From a virus: a stretch of DNA of 64,000 nucleotides. Location of the stretch: positions 62,001 to 126,000 of IMG/VR virus record IMGVR_UViG_3300025087_000037; one strand, given 5' to 3'. Positions 46,696 through 54,553 of this stretch are shown here, piece after piece. Made by a program: the position numbers and the translations under genes. Each line of letters starts with the position of its first letter. The stretch's first letter is position 1. The notes beneath the pieces are model-generated. The model was given only the letters and a program-made list of their open reading frames with translations, did not search any database and was not told the DNA's origin.

Positions 46696-47229
46696 TTATC
46701 TTTTCTCAAAATGATTTTTTCTAACATTATGAAATGTAGTTTCAGTTTCCCTTTTTAAATTTTCAGGTTCTTTAAAATAATAATAAAGATAGTACGGAAC
46801 CAAATTATTTTTGTAGTACATATCTTCAAGAATATATTCTCCTCGGTTTCTGGCATATTGTGCTTTTGGATCTTTAATTATTTTCATTGTATATAAAAGT
46901 AAAACGCCTTTTGTATTTTCTCCCAATTTTATTAAAATTCTCATATGTATTAAATATAACGATATGTCAGGACGTTTTCTTGTGAAAGAAATTATTTCTG
47001 GTTCACACTTTGCTTCAATCAATCTCTTTAATAAATCTTTTTCTGAAATGATAAAATTAAAATAATCTGAATAAATTGAATCAAGTTCAGGAAGATTTTT
47101 AAACCCTATTATTTTTCCTTCAAAGATTCCTGGAAGAAAATCATATGGGCCATTATTTGCTAAACAATTAGAACTTGTGAAGATTAATAAAAATATGAAT
47201 AAAGATATCGTTTTAACCATAGCTTTCAT
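46696..47229 (-). CDS. Exported protein with signal peptide
   Basis: 177 residues. A Lys start, hydrophobic core (ISLFIFLLIFTSS) and a probable cleavage after CLA (residue ~25). The mature part is helical and charged (NKLKRETETTFHNV near the end). Embedded in the cysteine operon. Periplasmic or exported; function unknown. Confidence 0.65.
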   Translation of the reverse strand: MKAMVKTISLFIFLLIFTSSNCLANNGPYDFLPGIFEGKIIGFKNLPELDSIYSDYFNFIISEKDLLKRLIEAKCEPEIISFTRKRPDISLYLIHMRILIKLGENTKGVLLLYTMKIIKDPKAQYARNRGEYILEDMYYKNNLVPYYLYYYFKEPENLKRETETTFHNVRKNHFEKR

Positions 47230-47267
47230 GAACGATTCCTTTCCTTTTTAAATCACATTACTAAAGA

Positions 47268-47588
47268 TTAAAAATTTTCTATAAATATCTTTGAGGAAAC
47301 AAAATTTCTGCTAAAAATATATTTCGTTTTATAAATAAGCATTGTTAAATCATTATTATTATTATCTTTAATATGTATTCTTCGATTTGTGATAAAATAA
47401 TGAATTGAACATTTTAGACATTTGGAACGCCCCATATATATTTTTAACTGGGAATTACAAAATATACATTTATTTATTTCATTGTTTAAAAAATTTAAAA
47501 TTCTGTTTTTATTTTTAGTTATCTCTTCAAAAAGATTAATACATATTTCATTGCAATTAAAACCTAAAATACAATTAACACAAATCAT
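47268..47588 (-). CDS. Cys-motif family, locus 15
   Basis: 106 residues. CVNCILGFNCNEIC, ribbon KCIFCNSQL / KCLKCSIHY, then ITNRRIHIKDNNNND and a hydrophobic C-terminus. Overlaps locus 16 by 14 bases. Confidence 0.7.
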   Translation of the reverse strand: MICVNCILGFNCNEICINLFEEITKNKNRILNFLNNEINKCIFCNSQLKIYMGRSKCLKCSIHYFITNRRIHIKDNNNNDLTMLIYKTKYIFSRNFVSSKIFIENF

Positions 47589-47997
47589 TAGGCAACTTTA
47601 TACTAACGCCGGGAAGAATTTCAGTTGAATTAAAAACTTTTGTAACTGTTAATTTTTTAAAGGAGTCATCGATAAAAAATTCTGTTTTTCTATCAAGAAA
47701 TAATTGTATAACGTAACCTCTTCCATTATAGTTAAAATATATATTACAATTTTTACATATTTTTACAGAATTATTTGGAGCTTGTTCTAATTTTGAATCA
47801 CAATAAATACAATTGATCATAATAGGTTGTTTTAAAACATAAAGTATTTCTTTTATTTTATAAATTATCAATTCATCCATGATTCTATGACAAGGATAAA
47901 AACATATATTTTTTAAAATACAAATAGAACAATATGTTCTTCCATCAATTTTTATATTTTTTAAAATTTTGTTTTTATCAAAAATATAGTTAGACAT
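47575..47997 (-). CDS. Cys-motif family, locus 16
   Basis: 140 residues from ATG 47997. A 21-residue lead (MSNYIFDKNKILKNIKIDG) precedes CSICILKNICFYPC; ribbon NCIYCDSKL / ICKNCNIYF, and RGYVIQLFLDRKTEFF after it. Overlaps locus 17 by eight bases. Confidence 0.68.
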   Translation of the reverse strand: MSNYIFDKNKILKNIKIDGRTYCSICILKNICFYPCHRIMDELIIYKIKEILYVLKQPIMINCIYCDSKLEQAPNNSVKICKNCNIYFNYNGRGYVIQLFLDRKTEFFIDDSFKKLTVTKVFNSTEILPGVSIKLPNDLC

Positions 47998-48382
47998 CTT
48001 GTTCAATGACCTTTGAAGAATAAAGACGCATACCATTTTTATGTAATTGAAAATGGTTTAAATCCATGCAAATTTCTATTAAGAAATTTTCACTTATTAT
48101 AAGGCGAACATAATCTACGAAAATATAATATTTTTGCCCGCAAACGCAACATTTATAATTAAGTTTACTTTTTAGATAAATACCAGAATCTGCCATTTGT
48201 AAATTGTTATCACATAACAAACATTTTGTCACTCTCTTAGATAAAGTATAATTTCTTATAAAATTATTTTTAATTTTTTTAATCTCATTTTCATATTCTT
48301 TGCAAATGTTAAAACATATTCTTTTTAAAATACATTTGCCGCAAATTTCTAAAAAGTTTTTAGAGAACATATTCTTTTCCAT
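47990..48382 (-). CDS. Cys-motif family, locus 17
   Basis: 130 residues. CGKCILKRICFNIC, ribbon KCLLCDNNL / CCVCGQKYY with a 24-residue loop, then a hydrophobic strand-rich part. Loci 17 and 18 share the NxF-K/x and YTLSK/LYKH linker style, suggesting a pairwise duplication. Confidence 0.7.
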   Translation of the reverse strand: MEKNMFSKNFLEICGKCILKRICFNICKEYENEIKKIKNNFIRNYTLSKRVTKCLLCDNNLQMADSGIYLKSKLNYKCCVCGQKYYIFVDYVRLIISENFLIEICMDLNHFQLHKNGMRLYSSKVIEQDV

Positions 48383-48728
48383 GTGTCAAATGAAATATTT
48401 GTTTATCATTTTTTGATACTATTAAATAAACCATTATAGTACTAATCTCAATTTTGTAATCTTCTTTTTTAAAACAAATATAATCTAAAAAACTATAATA
48501 TAACTGGTTACAATTTGGACACTTATACCACATATTTAACCTATCTATTTTTATTTTTATAACTCTTTCACCACAAATTAAACATTGTTCTATATGTTTG
48601 TATAATTTAAAATCTTTTTCAAAATTATTTTTCATTTCTATAAGTTTATTTTTATATTCTAAGCAAATAGGAATACAAACATTTTTTAAAATGCAATTAT
48701 TACAAAAAGTTAAAATATTATTATTCAT
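48360..48728 (-). CDS. Cys-motif family, locus 18
   Basis: 122 residues from ATG 48728 (a longer frame to 48857 overlaps locus 19). CNNCILKNVCIPIC, ribbon QCLICGERV / KCPNCNQLYY, then FLDYICFKKEDYKIEIS. Overlaps locus 17 by 23 bases. Confidence 0.7.
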   Translation of the reverse strand: MNNNILTFCNNCILKNVCIPICLEYKNKLIEMKNNFEKDFKLYKHIEQCLICGERVIKIKIDRLNMWYKCPNCNQLYYSFLDYICFKKEDYKIEISTIMVYLIVSKNDKQIFHLTHGKEYVL

Positions 48729-49071
48729 ATATGAACAGCAATTTCTCTTTGAAAGAAATATTTTCTTGATCAATAATTTTTTTAAAGTACAATACATTGC
48801 CAATATTAAAAACTTTAATTTCACAATTACCAATACAAAAAGAAAATGCCCAGTCACAGACTAAATTAAAATTATATTTGACTCCACACTTACAATTATA
48901 AGAAATGATAATTCCCAATGGAATTTCTAGATCACAAAAAATACAGTATCTGGGTTTCTCATTTAATAATTGATTCATTTTTAATTTTCTCGGTTCAAAT
49001 TCTTCTTTGACAATTCTTTCACAAAATTCAAAACATGTACGGTTTAAAATGCAATTATTACAAAAAAACAT
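48721..49071 (-). CDS. Cys-motif family, locus 19
   Basis: 116 residues from ATG 49071 (an in-frame start at 49089 adds six). CNNCILNRTCFEFC, first ribbon pair YCIFCDLEI, second pair NCKCGVKY with C-x-C instead of C-x2-C. The C-terminal half has two further Cys (FSFCIGNC). Confidence 0.7.
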   Translation of the reverse strand: MFFCNNCILNRTCFEFCERIVKEEFEPRKLKMNQLLNEKPRYCIFCDLEIPLGIIISYNCKCGVKYNFNLVCDWAFSFCIGNCEIKVFNIGNVLYFKKIIDQENISFKEKLLFIYE

Positions 49072-49441
49072 TTTTATGTACTGTTTCATTTAGTTCAACT
49101 GGAATATAACTATTTGTAACATTTTTCACTCTTTTAAAACCTATATTAAAATTTCTTTTCACTATCCAATATAATTCTTCGTTTTCTTCAATTACAACAA
49201 AACTTTCTGAGCAACTCTCAACCCCTATGTTAAATTTCAAATTACAAAAATCACATTTAAAACTTAGAATATTTGATTGTTTATTTATCATTAATAATCT
49301 TCCACAATTCATACATATTCTTTCTCCAACAAGAACACTTCTAATTTTTTCTAAAGATAATTTTTTAGAAATTTCTTCTATTCTATAACAATTTTTTTCA
49401 CAAATTATTTTGCATATACAATCGGAACATGGAAATATCAT
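49058..49441 (-). CDS. Cys-motif family, locus 20
   Basis: 127 residues. CSDCICKIICEKNC (an extra Cys at the usual I-L), ribbon ICMNCGRLL / KCDFCNLKF, and SCSESFVVIEENEELYW after it. Overlaps locus 19 by 14 bases and locus 21 by four. Confidence 0.7.
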   Translation of the reverse strand: MIFPCSDCICKIICEKNCYRIEEISKKLSLEKIRSVLVGERICMNCGRLLMINKQSNILSFKCDFCNLKFNIGVESCSESFVVIEENEELYWIVKRNFNIGFKRVKNVTNSYIPVELNETVHKNVFL

Positions 49442-49818
49442 AACGAAATCTCTCTTTCATCTTGAGGTTTAAATATTTTATATTTTGAAGTTCGTTCTCC
49501 TAAATTCAAATATATCTTATCAAAGAATACTATTAAAAGAATTATTTCATACGGAGTTTTAATATAAATTTTTCCCATGGTTAAAAATATATTAAATGTA
49601 TATGAAAGATTGCATCTAGAACATTTTTTATGAAAAAGTATGTCATTACAATTAAGGGATGTTTTAGATAGAGTTTCCCCACAATTTATACAAATGTTTT
49701 TATTTGTTTTTATATTATATAAAATATACTTTCTTTTTTCTTTAAAATTTTGAAGAATATTATAACAAGGAAAATGACAATTATTTTTTAAAATACAATT
49801 TAGACATTGTTTTGTCAT
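49438..49818 (-). CDS. Cys-motif family, locus 21
   Basis: 126 residues from ATG 49818 (the frame extends to 49854 within locus 22). CLNCILKNNCHFPC, ribbon ICINCGETL / KCSRCNLSY, C-terminus with YEIILLIVFFDKIYLNLG. Intact. Confidence 0.7.
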   Translation of the reverse strand: MTKQCLNCILKNNCHFPCYNILQNFKEKRKYILYNIKTNKNICINCGETLSKTSLNCNDILFHKKCSRCNLSYTFNIFLTMGKIYIKTPYEIILLIVFFDKIYLNLGERTSKYKIFKPQDEREISL

Positions 49819-50186
49819 TCTAGATGTATTCTTATAAAAGCAGGATAATTCCATGCAGTTTCATCTGAATAAAAACTCATCCAATTTTTGCTAATACTAA
49901 TAATTTTAGATCTTTGATCAATGGAAAATAAAAATCTATGTCCAGGTAATAAAAATTTTATGCACCAAGTTAATATAAATATTGTATTACAGTTTGGACA
50001 AATTTTTAATCTTTCATACTCCTTAAAATCCTTAAGTAATTTTTCACAAAATATGCATTTATTTTTTCCTAATAAAATTAAATTTTTTGAAAGTGTGGTT
50101 TTGTTTTCTTCAAAATATTTTTCAGTCAATGAACAAATTTGGTAACAACTATTTCCTAAAATACATTCTTGACAAGGAGGAATCAT
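49815..50186 (-). CDS. Cys-motif family, locus 22
   Basis: 123 residues. CQECILGNSCYQIC, ribbon KCIFCEKLL / ICPNCNTIF, then PGHRFLFSIDQRSKIISI. Very similar in layout to locus 23 (both YQIC and EENK), a recent pair. Four-base overlap with locus 21. Confidence 0.7.
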   Translation of the reverse strand: MIPPCQECILGNSCYQICSLTEKYFEENKTTLSKNLILLGKNKCIFCEKLLKDFKEYERLKICPNCNTIFILTWCIKFLLPGHRFLFSIDQRSKIISISKNWMSFYSDETAWNYPAFIRIHLE

Positions 50187-50556
50187 ATCTTATCATATCC
50201 TTAACTTTTCCATTTAAATAAAAATATTTATAATTCTTTGAAATTACCAAATGTGTTTCAGATATCTGAATGTCAAATATAAATTTGTGGTTGAATAAAC
50301 GAAATTCAAAACACCCTACCATTGATCCAAATGCCGTATTACATTTAGGGCAGGTTTTTTTAAAAACAGATGGATTACTTTTTAATAATTTCTCTTTACA
50401 AAATATACATTGTTCATTTATTTTTACAATATTGATCATATTTATAATTTCCTGTTTATTTTCTTCAAAATAATTTTTTGTTATCACACAAATTTGATAA
50501 CAATTATTTTTTAAAATACAATTAGTATCACAAGGGAGAAACAATTGAGATATCAT
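50149..50556 (-). CDS. Cys-motif family, locus 23
   Basis: 135 residues from ATG 50556. CDTNCILKNNCYQIC has C-x3-C at the start instead of C-x2-C; ribbon QCIFCKEKL / TCPKCNTAF, then NHKFIFDIQISETHLVIS. Overlaps locus 22 by 38 bases. Sister of locus 22. Confidence 0.7.
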   Translation of the reverse strand: MISQLFLPCDTNCILKNNCYQICVITKNYFEENKQEIINMINIVKINEQCIFCKEKLLKSNPSVFKKTCPKCNTAFGSMVGCFEFRLFNHKFIFDIQISETHLVISKNYKYFYLNGKVKDMIRYDSSLSRMYFRK

Positions 50557-50869
50557 ACTGAGACGTATATTCACTGGTTTTAAAATACCAATATTCTTTT
50601 GTCAAATAAATTAAAAATCTACTTTTTGGTAAATTGACAACCAGGCTAAAACCATAAAATATATTCATAAAAGTAGTGGCACATTTGGGGCATTTTCCTC
50701 CAGGGACGTTTTGTAATCTATCTAATTCAATATTACAAAATAAACATTTTTCTATAGATATTAAATTATCATCTGTTGAAAATAGTTTTCGATTTTCTCT
50801 AATATAGTTTCGAGTTTGATCACATATTCGGTCACATGCACTTATCAAAATACAATTCAAACAAAACAA
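50528..50869 (-). CDS. Cys-motif family, locus 24
   Basis: 113 residues from a TTG that overlaps the stop of locus 25. CLNCILISACDRIC, ribbon KCLFCNIEL / KCPKCATTF, then PKSRFLIYLTKEYWYF, the same C-terminal pattern as loci 22-23. Confidence 0.68.
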   Translation of the reverse strand: MFCLNCILISACDRICDQTRNYIRENRKLFSTDDNLISIEKCLFCNIELDRLQNVPGGKCPKCATTFMNIFYGFSLVVNLPKSRFLIYLTKEYWYFKTSEYTSQYDISIVSPL

Positions 50870-51193
50870 TTAAATTATCACAGTGCAATCGTCATTTTTT
50901 ATTTCATTTTTATAAATAACCCCTTTATTAATTCTTATTTGTTTTGTATTTTTATTTATTGAGATTAAAAAATTATATTTTTTATTTAAAATCAGATAAT
51001 ATAGAGGATGCAAACTCATATACATTAAATTTCAGTTCATACAATATAAATTAATTAAAGTATCCCCACAAAATAAGCAATTAGAAAAATCTTGATTTTT
51101 AAAGAACCGGTTTTTATTTTTAAGAAAAGGGTCAATTATTTTTTGACATGATAAATTACAAAAATTATTTAAAATGCAAGTATTACAAATCAT
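50870..51193 (-). pseudogene. Cys-motif family, locus 25, TGA at a ribbon Cys
   Basis: 108 codons from ATG 51193: CNTCILNNFCNLSC, CLFCGDT, then YCMN followed by TGA (51032-51034) exactly where the last ribbon Cys belongs. The frame then stays open for 53 codons to 50870. Probably a one-base Cys-to-stop change; readthrough with Cys or Sec insertion cannot be excluded but no other sign of it was found. Confidence 0.65.
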
Positions 51194-51642
51194 TTATAAA
51201 TTATTTCTTTTATAAATCGAGCTGGTGAACCATAATAAAGGCCTGGTTTTATTATGTTTTTAGAAACTAAAGACCCAGCCCCTATAATTGTATTTTCAAC
51301 AATTTCAATTCCAGCTAAAATAATACAGCCAGACCCTATAATACAATTTTTATGAATGATAGTTATTTTCTCTTCTTCATCAGACCCAATATATTTAGTA
51401 TGATTAAATATAACCCCTGGGCCGATAAAACAATTATCTTCAATGATAACATTTTTAGATATAATTGCGTTAGGCCTTATATTTACGTTTTTTCCAATAA
51501 AACAAGACCCGGTAGTTTTTACCCCATCTCCTATAATCGAATTTGATCTAATATGAGTTCCTGATTTTAATACAACCATATTTCCAATTAGAACATTATC
51601 ACCAATAAAAACCTTATTCTCAATTACACAAAATTCTCCCAT
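51190..51642 (-). CDS. Left-handed beta-helix acyltransferase
   Basis: 150 residues of hexapeptide repeats (VFIGDNVLIGNMVVLKSG, SIIGDGVKTTGSCFIGKN, FIGPGVIFNHTKYIG) ending in SPARFIKEI. Resembles acetyltransferases acting on amino-sugars (WbbJ/WlbB types), where the active-site His lies in the loop (FNHTKY). Paired with the next gene; probably modifies a surface or nucleotide sugar. Confidence 0.85.
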   Translation of the reverse strand: MGEFCVIENKVFIGDNVLIGNMVVLKSGTHIRSNSIIGDGVKTTGSCFIGKNVNIRPNAIISKNVIIEDNCFIGPGVIFNHTKYIGSDEEEKITIIHKNCIIGSGCIILAGIEIVENTIIGAGSLVSKNIIKPGLYYGSPARFIKEIIYK

Positions 51643-51646
51643 GTTT

Positions 51647-52324
51647 TTATCTCCTTAAACGTGCGGGATTTCCAAAATAAGTTGAATCTGGTTTTGTACT
51701 TTCCAATAAAACTGATCCAATTCCTATGGTTGAAAACTTTGAAATGCATAGATTATTTGATATGGTTGATCCGGGTCCAATATAAGTTCCTTTCTCTATA
51801 ACACAATCTCCGCAAATTGTTGAATTGGCACCAATATAAACAAAATCTTTAATGATACTTTGCCCACCAATATGTGACCCAGCTATAATTGTGGAAAATT
51901 CTCCTATTCTAACCATTGGACTAATAGTGACATTTGGCCCAATAAAAATTCCTTTCTCTAAAATATAATTTTTAGGCATTGACACAGAATGATGAATAAC
52001 AGATAAAATTTGTTTGTCAGGAATGTTCATTTTTTTAATCAAATTAATTCGACTTTTCATATCGTTAACTTTTAACAAAGAAAAAGCAAAAAGGCAACCG
52101 TCATCTATACGTCTCTGAATATCATTAAAAGATTCAAGAACTGGAATTCCTAAAAAAACAGATCCAATTGGAAAATTATCATCTAAAAATCCCAAAATTT
52201 TATGTTCTGATTTCACAAAATTTGTATAAAAAGTATGTTCTCTATAAATGCTTGCGCCGCCTATAATTGCATCTGCAATTTGTATTCCAGCTGAACGGAC
52301 TCCGAGTATGATTATATTTTTCAT
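51647..52324 (-). CDS. NeuD/PglD-like sugar acyltransferase
   Basis: 225 residues. An N-terminal Rossmann-like part (IIILGVRSAGIQIADAI, ILGFLDDNFP) followed by hexapeptide repeats with IHHSVSMPKNYIL and SHIGGQSIIKDFVYIGAN, ending YFGNPARLRR. Typical of O/N-acetyltransferases acting on sialic or bacillosamine-type sugars. Its partner at 51190 lacks the N-terminal domain. Confidence 0.85.
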   Translation of the reverse strand: MKNIIILGVRSAGIQIADAIIGGASIYREHTFYTNFVKSEHKILGFLDDNFPIGSVFLGIPVLESFNDIQRRIDDGCLFAFSLLKVNDMKSRINLIKKMNIPDKQILSVIHHSVSMPKNYILEKGIFIGPNVTISPMVRIGEFSTIIAGSHIGGQSIIKDFVYIGANSTICGDCVIEKGTYIGPGSTISNNLCISKFSTIGIGSVLLESTKPDSTYFGNPARLRR

Positions 52325-52584
52325 TTCTTCTTTCTCCTTCTATATTGAAATATCAATATTAAAATCCATAAATTTATTATGATACAAAAAATATTTGAAA
52401 TTATCATTGGATTGTTTGAAATTTTGAACCCATAAATTATCCACCATATTTGTCCATGAATAACAATGAGCCATAATGATATCGAAATATCATCACTTCT
52501 TTTTCTTTGATACAATTTGATAATTTGTGGAACCCCAGAAAAAGCCATTGATACCCCAATTATTGTAATCCAAAAATCAATCAA
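52321..52584 (-). CDS. SemiSWEET/PQ-loop transporter
   Basis: 87 residues, three membrane helices: GVSMAFSGVPQIIKLYQRK carries the PQ motif, then SDDISISLWLIVIHGQIWWIIYG and a third helix with a basic tail. SemiSWEETs are half-transporters that dimerise to carry sugars. It overlaps the acyltransferase gene by four bases, linking it to sugar metabolism. Rarely noted in phages. Confidence 0.75.
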   Translation of the reverse strand: MIDFWITIIGVSMAFSGVPQIIKLYQRKRSDDISISLWLIVIHGQIWWIIYGFKISNNPMIISNIFCIIINLWILILIFQYRRRKKK

Positions 52585-53006
52585 GGAAGTACAAGCCTTA
52601 CCACCCCATTGTGAAGCTTATCGTCTCTATACCTAGAAAAATCTTCTGAACATATATGAAACTGCCTCACAATATCCATTCTAAATATTCTAACATTTAA
52701 ATGTTCTGTATGAAAATAATCAATTAAAATTTGTTTTTCATTTTTAATAAGAATTGCAAAAAACTTATAATTAGGAGTGTATAAATATTGAACGTCACAA
52801 ATTCCACAAGAATATAAACAATTAGGAAACAAGTGTTCTTCTCTTTTGTTTAATAATTCTTCTCCACAAAATACACAATTATTTAATATTGTGTCTTTAT
52901 AACTATTATTATCAATTAATTCTTTGAAGTTAATCATTTTAATTAGATTTTTACACGGGGTTTCACATGTCTTTTTTAAAATACATTCTATACAACAAAT
53001 TTTCAT
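52581..53006 (-). CDS. Cys-motif family, locus 26
   Basis: 141 residues. CCIECILKKTCETPC, ribbon NCVFCGEEL / SCGICDVQY, then a basic C-terminal domain (HTEHLNVRIFRMDIVRQF). Four-base overlap with the transporter gene. Loci 26-29 share the later C-terminal F-x-x-D-Y/F pattern. Confidence 0.7.
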   Translation of the reverse strand: MKICCIECILKKTCETPCKNLIKMINFKELIDNNSYKDTILNNCVFCGEELLNKREEHLFPNCLYSCGICDVQYLYTPNYKFFAILIKNEKQILIDYFHTEHLNVRIFRMDIVRQFHICSEDFSRYRDDKLHNGVVRLVLP

Positions 53007-53016
53007 TCTTCCTCCT

Positions 53017-53373
53017 TTAAGTTATATTGACATAATGATATTTATGAAGAATTAAAATATTATAAGTGTCTGGATGTTTATATCTGTTAAATCTATAAAT
53101 ATTAAAAAAACTATAAATTCGTTTAGAAATAAAAACATCAAAAATGAAATTAAAATTTGAATCTTTTTCAATTAATAAAAAACAATCGTTTCTATGACTT
53201 ATCATTTGAAAAGTAATATTACAATTCCCACATTGATTAGCGACTAAATATTTTTCACAAAAAATACATTTTTCTAATCTTATTAAATTTTGTATATTTT
53301 TTATTGTGTGAACAAAATCAATACAAACTAAATCACATGAATTTTTTAGAATGCAATTATTACAAAGAAACAT
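53017..53373 (-). CDS. Cys-motif family, locus 27
   Basis: 118 residues. CNNCILKNSCDLVC, ribbon KCIFCEKYL / QCGNCNITF with a short loop, then CFLLIEKDSNFNFIFDVF. Overlaps locus 28 by 14 bases. Confidence 0.7.
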   Translation of the reverse strand: MFLCNNCILKNSCDLVCIDFVHTIKNIQNLIRLEKCIFCEKYLVANQCGNCNITFQMISHRNDCFLLIEKDSNFNFIFDVFISKRIYSFFNIYRFNRYKHPDTYNILILHKYHYVNIT

Positions 53374-53779
53374 CTAATTTCACCTGATTTTCTCGATTTA
53401 GGCTTATTAAATAAGATATATTATATAACGAGTCTTTAAAATAGGTAGTGAATTTAAAAACTGTAAATAAAGTACTGTTTCTATTAGCTTTTATAAAATC
53501 AAAAATAAATAAATTTTTATTTTTTGATATTATTGCAAAACATTCAACTCTAGAAACACCTATATATCTTAATTTACACCCTTCACAAATAAAAAGATTA
53601 TTAGATTTTTCAGTTTTTCCTGTTAATTTGTTTTTACAAAATACACAATGCTCTGGTCGTTTTCGATATTTATTAATACTATAATCATTTATAATTATTG
53701 AGAAATCTATTTCTTTAATAATTTCATCGCATGGTTTCATACATGTAAAACATAAAATACAATTATCACAAATTAACAT
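53360..53779 (-). CDS. Cys-motif family, locus 28
   Basis: 139 residues from ATG 53779 (a longer frame to 53809 overlaps locus 29). CDNCILCFTCMKPC has an extra Cys, ribbon HCVFCKNKL / ICEGCKLRY, then CFAIISKNKNLFIFDFIK. The KPC(D/E)EIIK stretch is shared with locus 29. Confidence 0.7.
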   Translation of the reverse strand: MLICDNCILCFTCMKPCDEIIKEIDFSIIINDYSINKYRKRPEHCVFCKNKLTGKTEKSNNLFICEGCKLRYIGVSRVECFAIISKNKNLFIFDFIKANRNSTLFTVFKFTTYFKDSLYNISYLISLNRENQVKLDVSL

Positions 53780-54170
53780 ATAAAATAAGTCCTTTATCTT
53801 TTTTATCATGGATCAACCTAGTCAAGTTTTGATCTGTTTTTAAAAACCGATGAGAAACATTTACTCGAAATATTATAAAATGCATACGATTTGAAGAAAA
53901 ATTATCATAATCAAAAATAAATTTTGGCTTTATGCTTTCTGCATAAGATAATGAAAAACATTTCCAACGAAAAGTTGATGAATATATTATATTACAATTT
54001 TTACATTTTAAATCAAAAAAATTCCCTTCAAACACTTTTCCACAAAATAAACAAACGGGAGGAAAAAGCGTTACACCCTTAAAATGTTGAAAATTCATAT
54101 TTTTTATGATCTCTTCACATGGCTTCACGCAGGTAAAAGTTAAAATACATTTTTCGCAGAGATCAATCAA
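53766..54170 (-). CDS. Cys-motif family, locus 29
   Basis: 134 residues. CEKCILTFTCVKPC, ribbon VCLFCGKVF / KCKNCNIIY, then CFSLSYAESIKPKFIFDYD and RVNVSHRFLKTDQNLTRL, similar to the ends of loci 26 and 28. Four-base overlap with locus 30. Confidence 0.7.
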   Translation of the reverse strand: MIDLCEKCILTFTCVKPCEEIIKNMNFQHFKGVTLFPPVCLFCGKVFEGNFFDLKCKNCNIIYSSTFRWKCFSLSYAESIKPKFIFDYDNFSSNRMHFIIFRVNVSHRFLKTDQNLTRLIHDKKDKGLILYVNL

Positions 54171-54553
54171 GGCGTCTTCTCCTTTGTATCTAAAGGTATA
54201 AAATTAAATGATCTATTATGTAAAATATTTATAGCTATTTTTGAAAAAGATATATATGTCTGAATTTGTTTAAAAAATATTTCAATTGAGATTTTATGAT
54301 TAATCAAAAGAATAGATGAACAATATTCACAAGTTTCACGTATTATATGAGGAGAGGCATTATAAACTTTATATTTGCCATCATATAAATATTTTCCACA
54401 ACAAAAACAATGTAAAAATTCTTTTTGATTAATCAGATCAAAAATAGTTTTTTGATTTTTAAAAATATATTGTAATGATGAAGCACATGATTCTTGACAA
54501 TAACCAATTAAAATGCAATCTAAACAAGGGAATCTCTCAAATCTATTTTTCAA
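54167..54553 (-). CDS. Cys-motif family, locus 30
   Basis: 128 residues. CLDCILIGYCQESC, ribbon HCFCCGKYL / TCEYCSSIL, helical C-terminus. Divergent from the 26-29 subgroup. Four-base overlap on both sides. Confidence 0.7.
   Translation of the reverse strand: MKNRFERFPCLDCILIGYCQESCASSLQYIFKNQKTIFDLINQKEFLHCFCCGKYLYDGKYKVYNASPHIIRETCEYCSSILLINHKISIEIFFKQIQTYISFSKIAINILHNRSFNFIPLDTKEKTP

Noticed and set aside
50870-51193. Genome-wide reassignment of TGA
   Set aside because: Several intact genes end in TGA where the neighbouring gene begins immediately, so TGA acts as a stop here.
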